A stretch of 61,844 bases of DNA from positions 1 to 61,844 of the forward strand of contig JAJTHE010000072.1 in NCBI GenBank assembly GCA_021298815.1, written 5' to 3'. The DNA is from Betaproteobacteria bacterium. GTDB taxonomy: Bacteria > Pseudomonadota > Gammaproteobacteria > Burkholderiales > CAIKXV01. The position numbers were made by a program, and so were the translations under genes. The notes under the pieces were generated by a model. It searched no databases. It had not been told where the DNA came from and saw only the letters and a list, made by a program, of their open reading frames with translations. Below are positions 61,776 to 61,844 of the stretch, in pieces (position 1 is the stretch's first letter; every line of letters begins with the position of its first letter).

Positions 61776-61844
61776 GCGTGCCTGCCTTCGTCGCGCATCA
61801 GCGGATCGCGGTCTGCGGTTCGTCGCCGCGGCGCGGGCGGATCG
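61772..61844 (-). CDS. Possible C-terminal end of a gene cut by the window edge
   Basis: The frame ending in TGA at 61772-61774 (PLMRDEGRHA tail) overlaps the purN ATG as ATGA, a common sign of co-translation, and is open to the window edge. Another frame ends RGDEPQTAIR at 61798, which is also protein-like. Only about 23 codons are visible, so neither can be assigned. Confidence 0.3.
   Translation of the reverse strand, partial: DPPAPRRRTADRDPLMRDEGRHA

Overview
The window is 61.8 kb of high-GC, gene-dense bacterial chromosome. Its housekeeping blocks (coaBC-dut, radC-rpmB-rpmG, rsmB-DUF3108-DUF3108-purN), ten intact periplasmic Bug (TctC-type) receptor genes and PEP-CTERM proteins point to a soil or water betaproteobacterium of the Burkholderiales type. 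That placement is inferred from gene content; no rRNA or other lineage marker is present. I see no tRNA, rRNA, CRISPR array, transposase, integrase or phage gene.

Layout. 0.1-7.6 kb: two paralogous ACMSD-type amidohydrolases, a divergent Bug lipoprotein, two exported alpha/beta hydrolases, a DUF3617 protein, a metallo-beta-lactamase-fold hydrolase and a LysE exporter. 7.7-14.6 kb: three tandem Bug genes, a three-gene nitrile hydratase/thiocyanate hydrolase-like set, a divergent Rieske oxygenase and a fourth Bug gene. 14.7-17.5 kb: hslR, then a decayed sensor, Ser/Thr kinase and radical SAM stretch. 17.5-22.8 kb: LLM flavin oxidoreductase, DUF2007, FAD amine oxidoreductase, a YbiB-like protein and a C-C hydrolase-like protein. 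22.9-29.1 kb: a Bug pseudogene, DUF192, Bug, a BMP-like protein, another Bug, an FAH-family hydrolase and a cupin. 29.2-34.1 kb: dut, coaBC, radC, rpmB, rpmG, sodB and a GST. 34.2-39.2 kb: desaturase, MscS channel, M48 protease and DUF898. 39.3-45.5 kb: an acyl-CoA cluster (epimerase-like, CaiB, MenB-like) facing a GntR regulator, an enolase-superfamily enzyme and a beta-hydroxyacid dehydrogenase. 45.5-54.9 kb: di-haem peroxidase, TauD-type dioxygenase, recQ, 3-hydroxyacyl-CoA dehydrogenase, SMP-30 and three Bug genes. 55.2-61.8 kb: two frameshifted PEP-CTERM genes, a PLD nuclease, rsmB, two DUF3108 proteins, purN and the end of one more gene.

How it works together. Much of the window looks like an uptake and degradation repertoire: Bug receptors that would capture carboxylate-like solutes, next to enzymes that cleave nitriles, lactones, acyl-CoAs and ring-derived keto acids. 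No TctA/TctB membrane partner is present, so the receptors would have to share one encoded elsewhere or do something other than transport. The half-site TTTGTCCG occurs as a perfect palindrome before the GntR gene and as a direct repeat beside a good promoter for the distant Bug triplet, which suggests one regulon. Several loci carry clear inactivating lesions (kinase, radical SAM, one Bug gene, two PEP-CTERM genes), so the genome seems to be shedding genes, or the assembly carries local errors.
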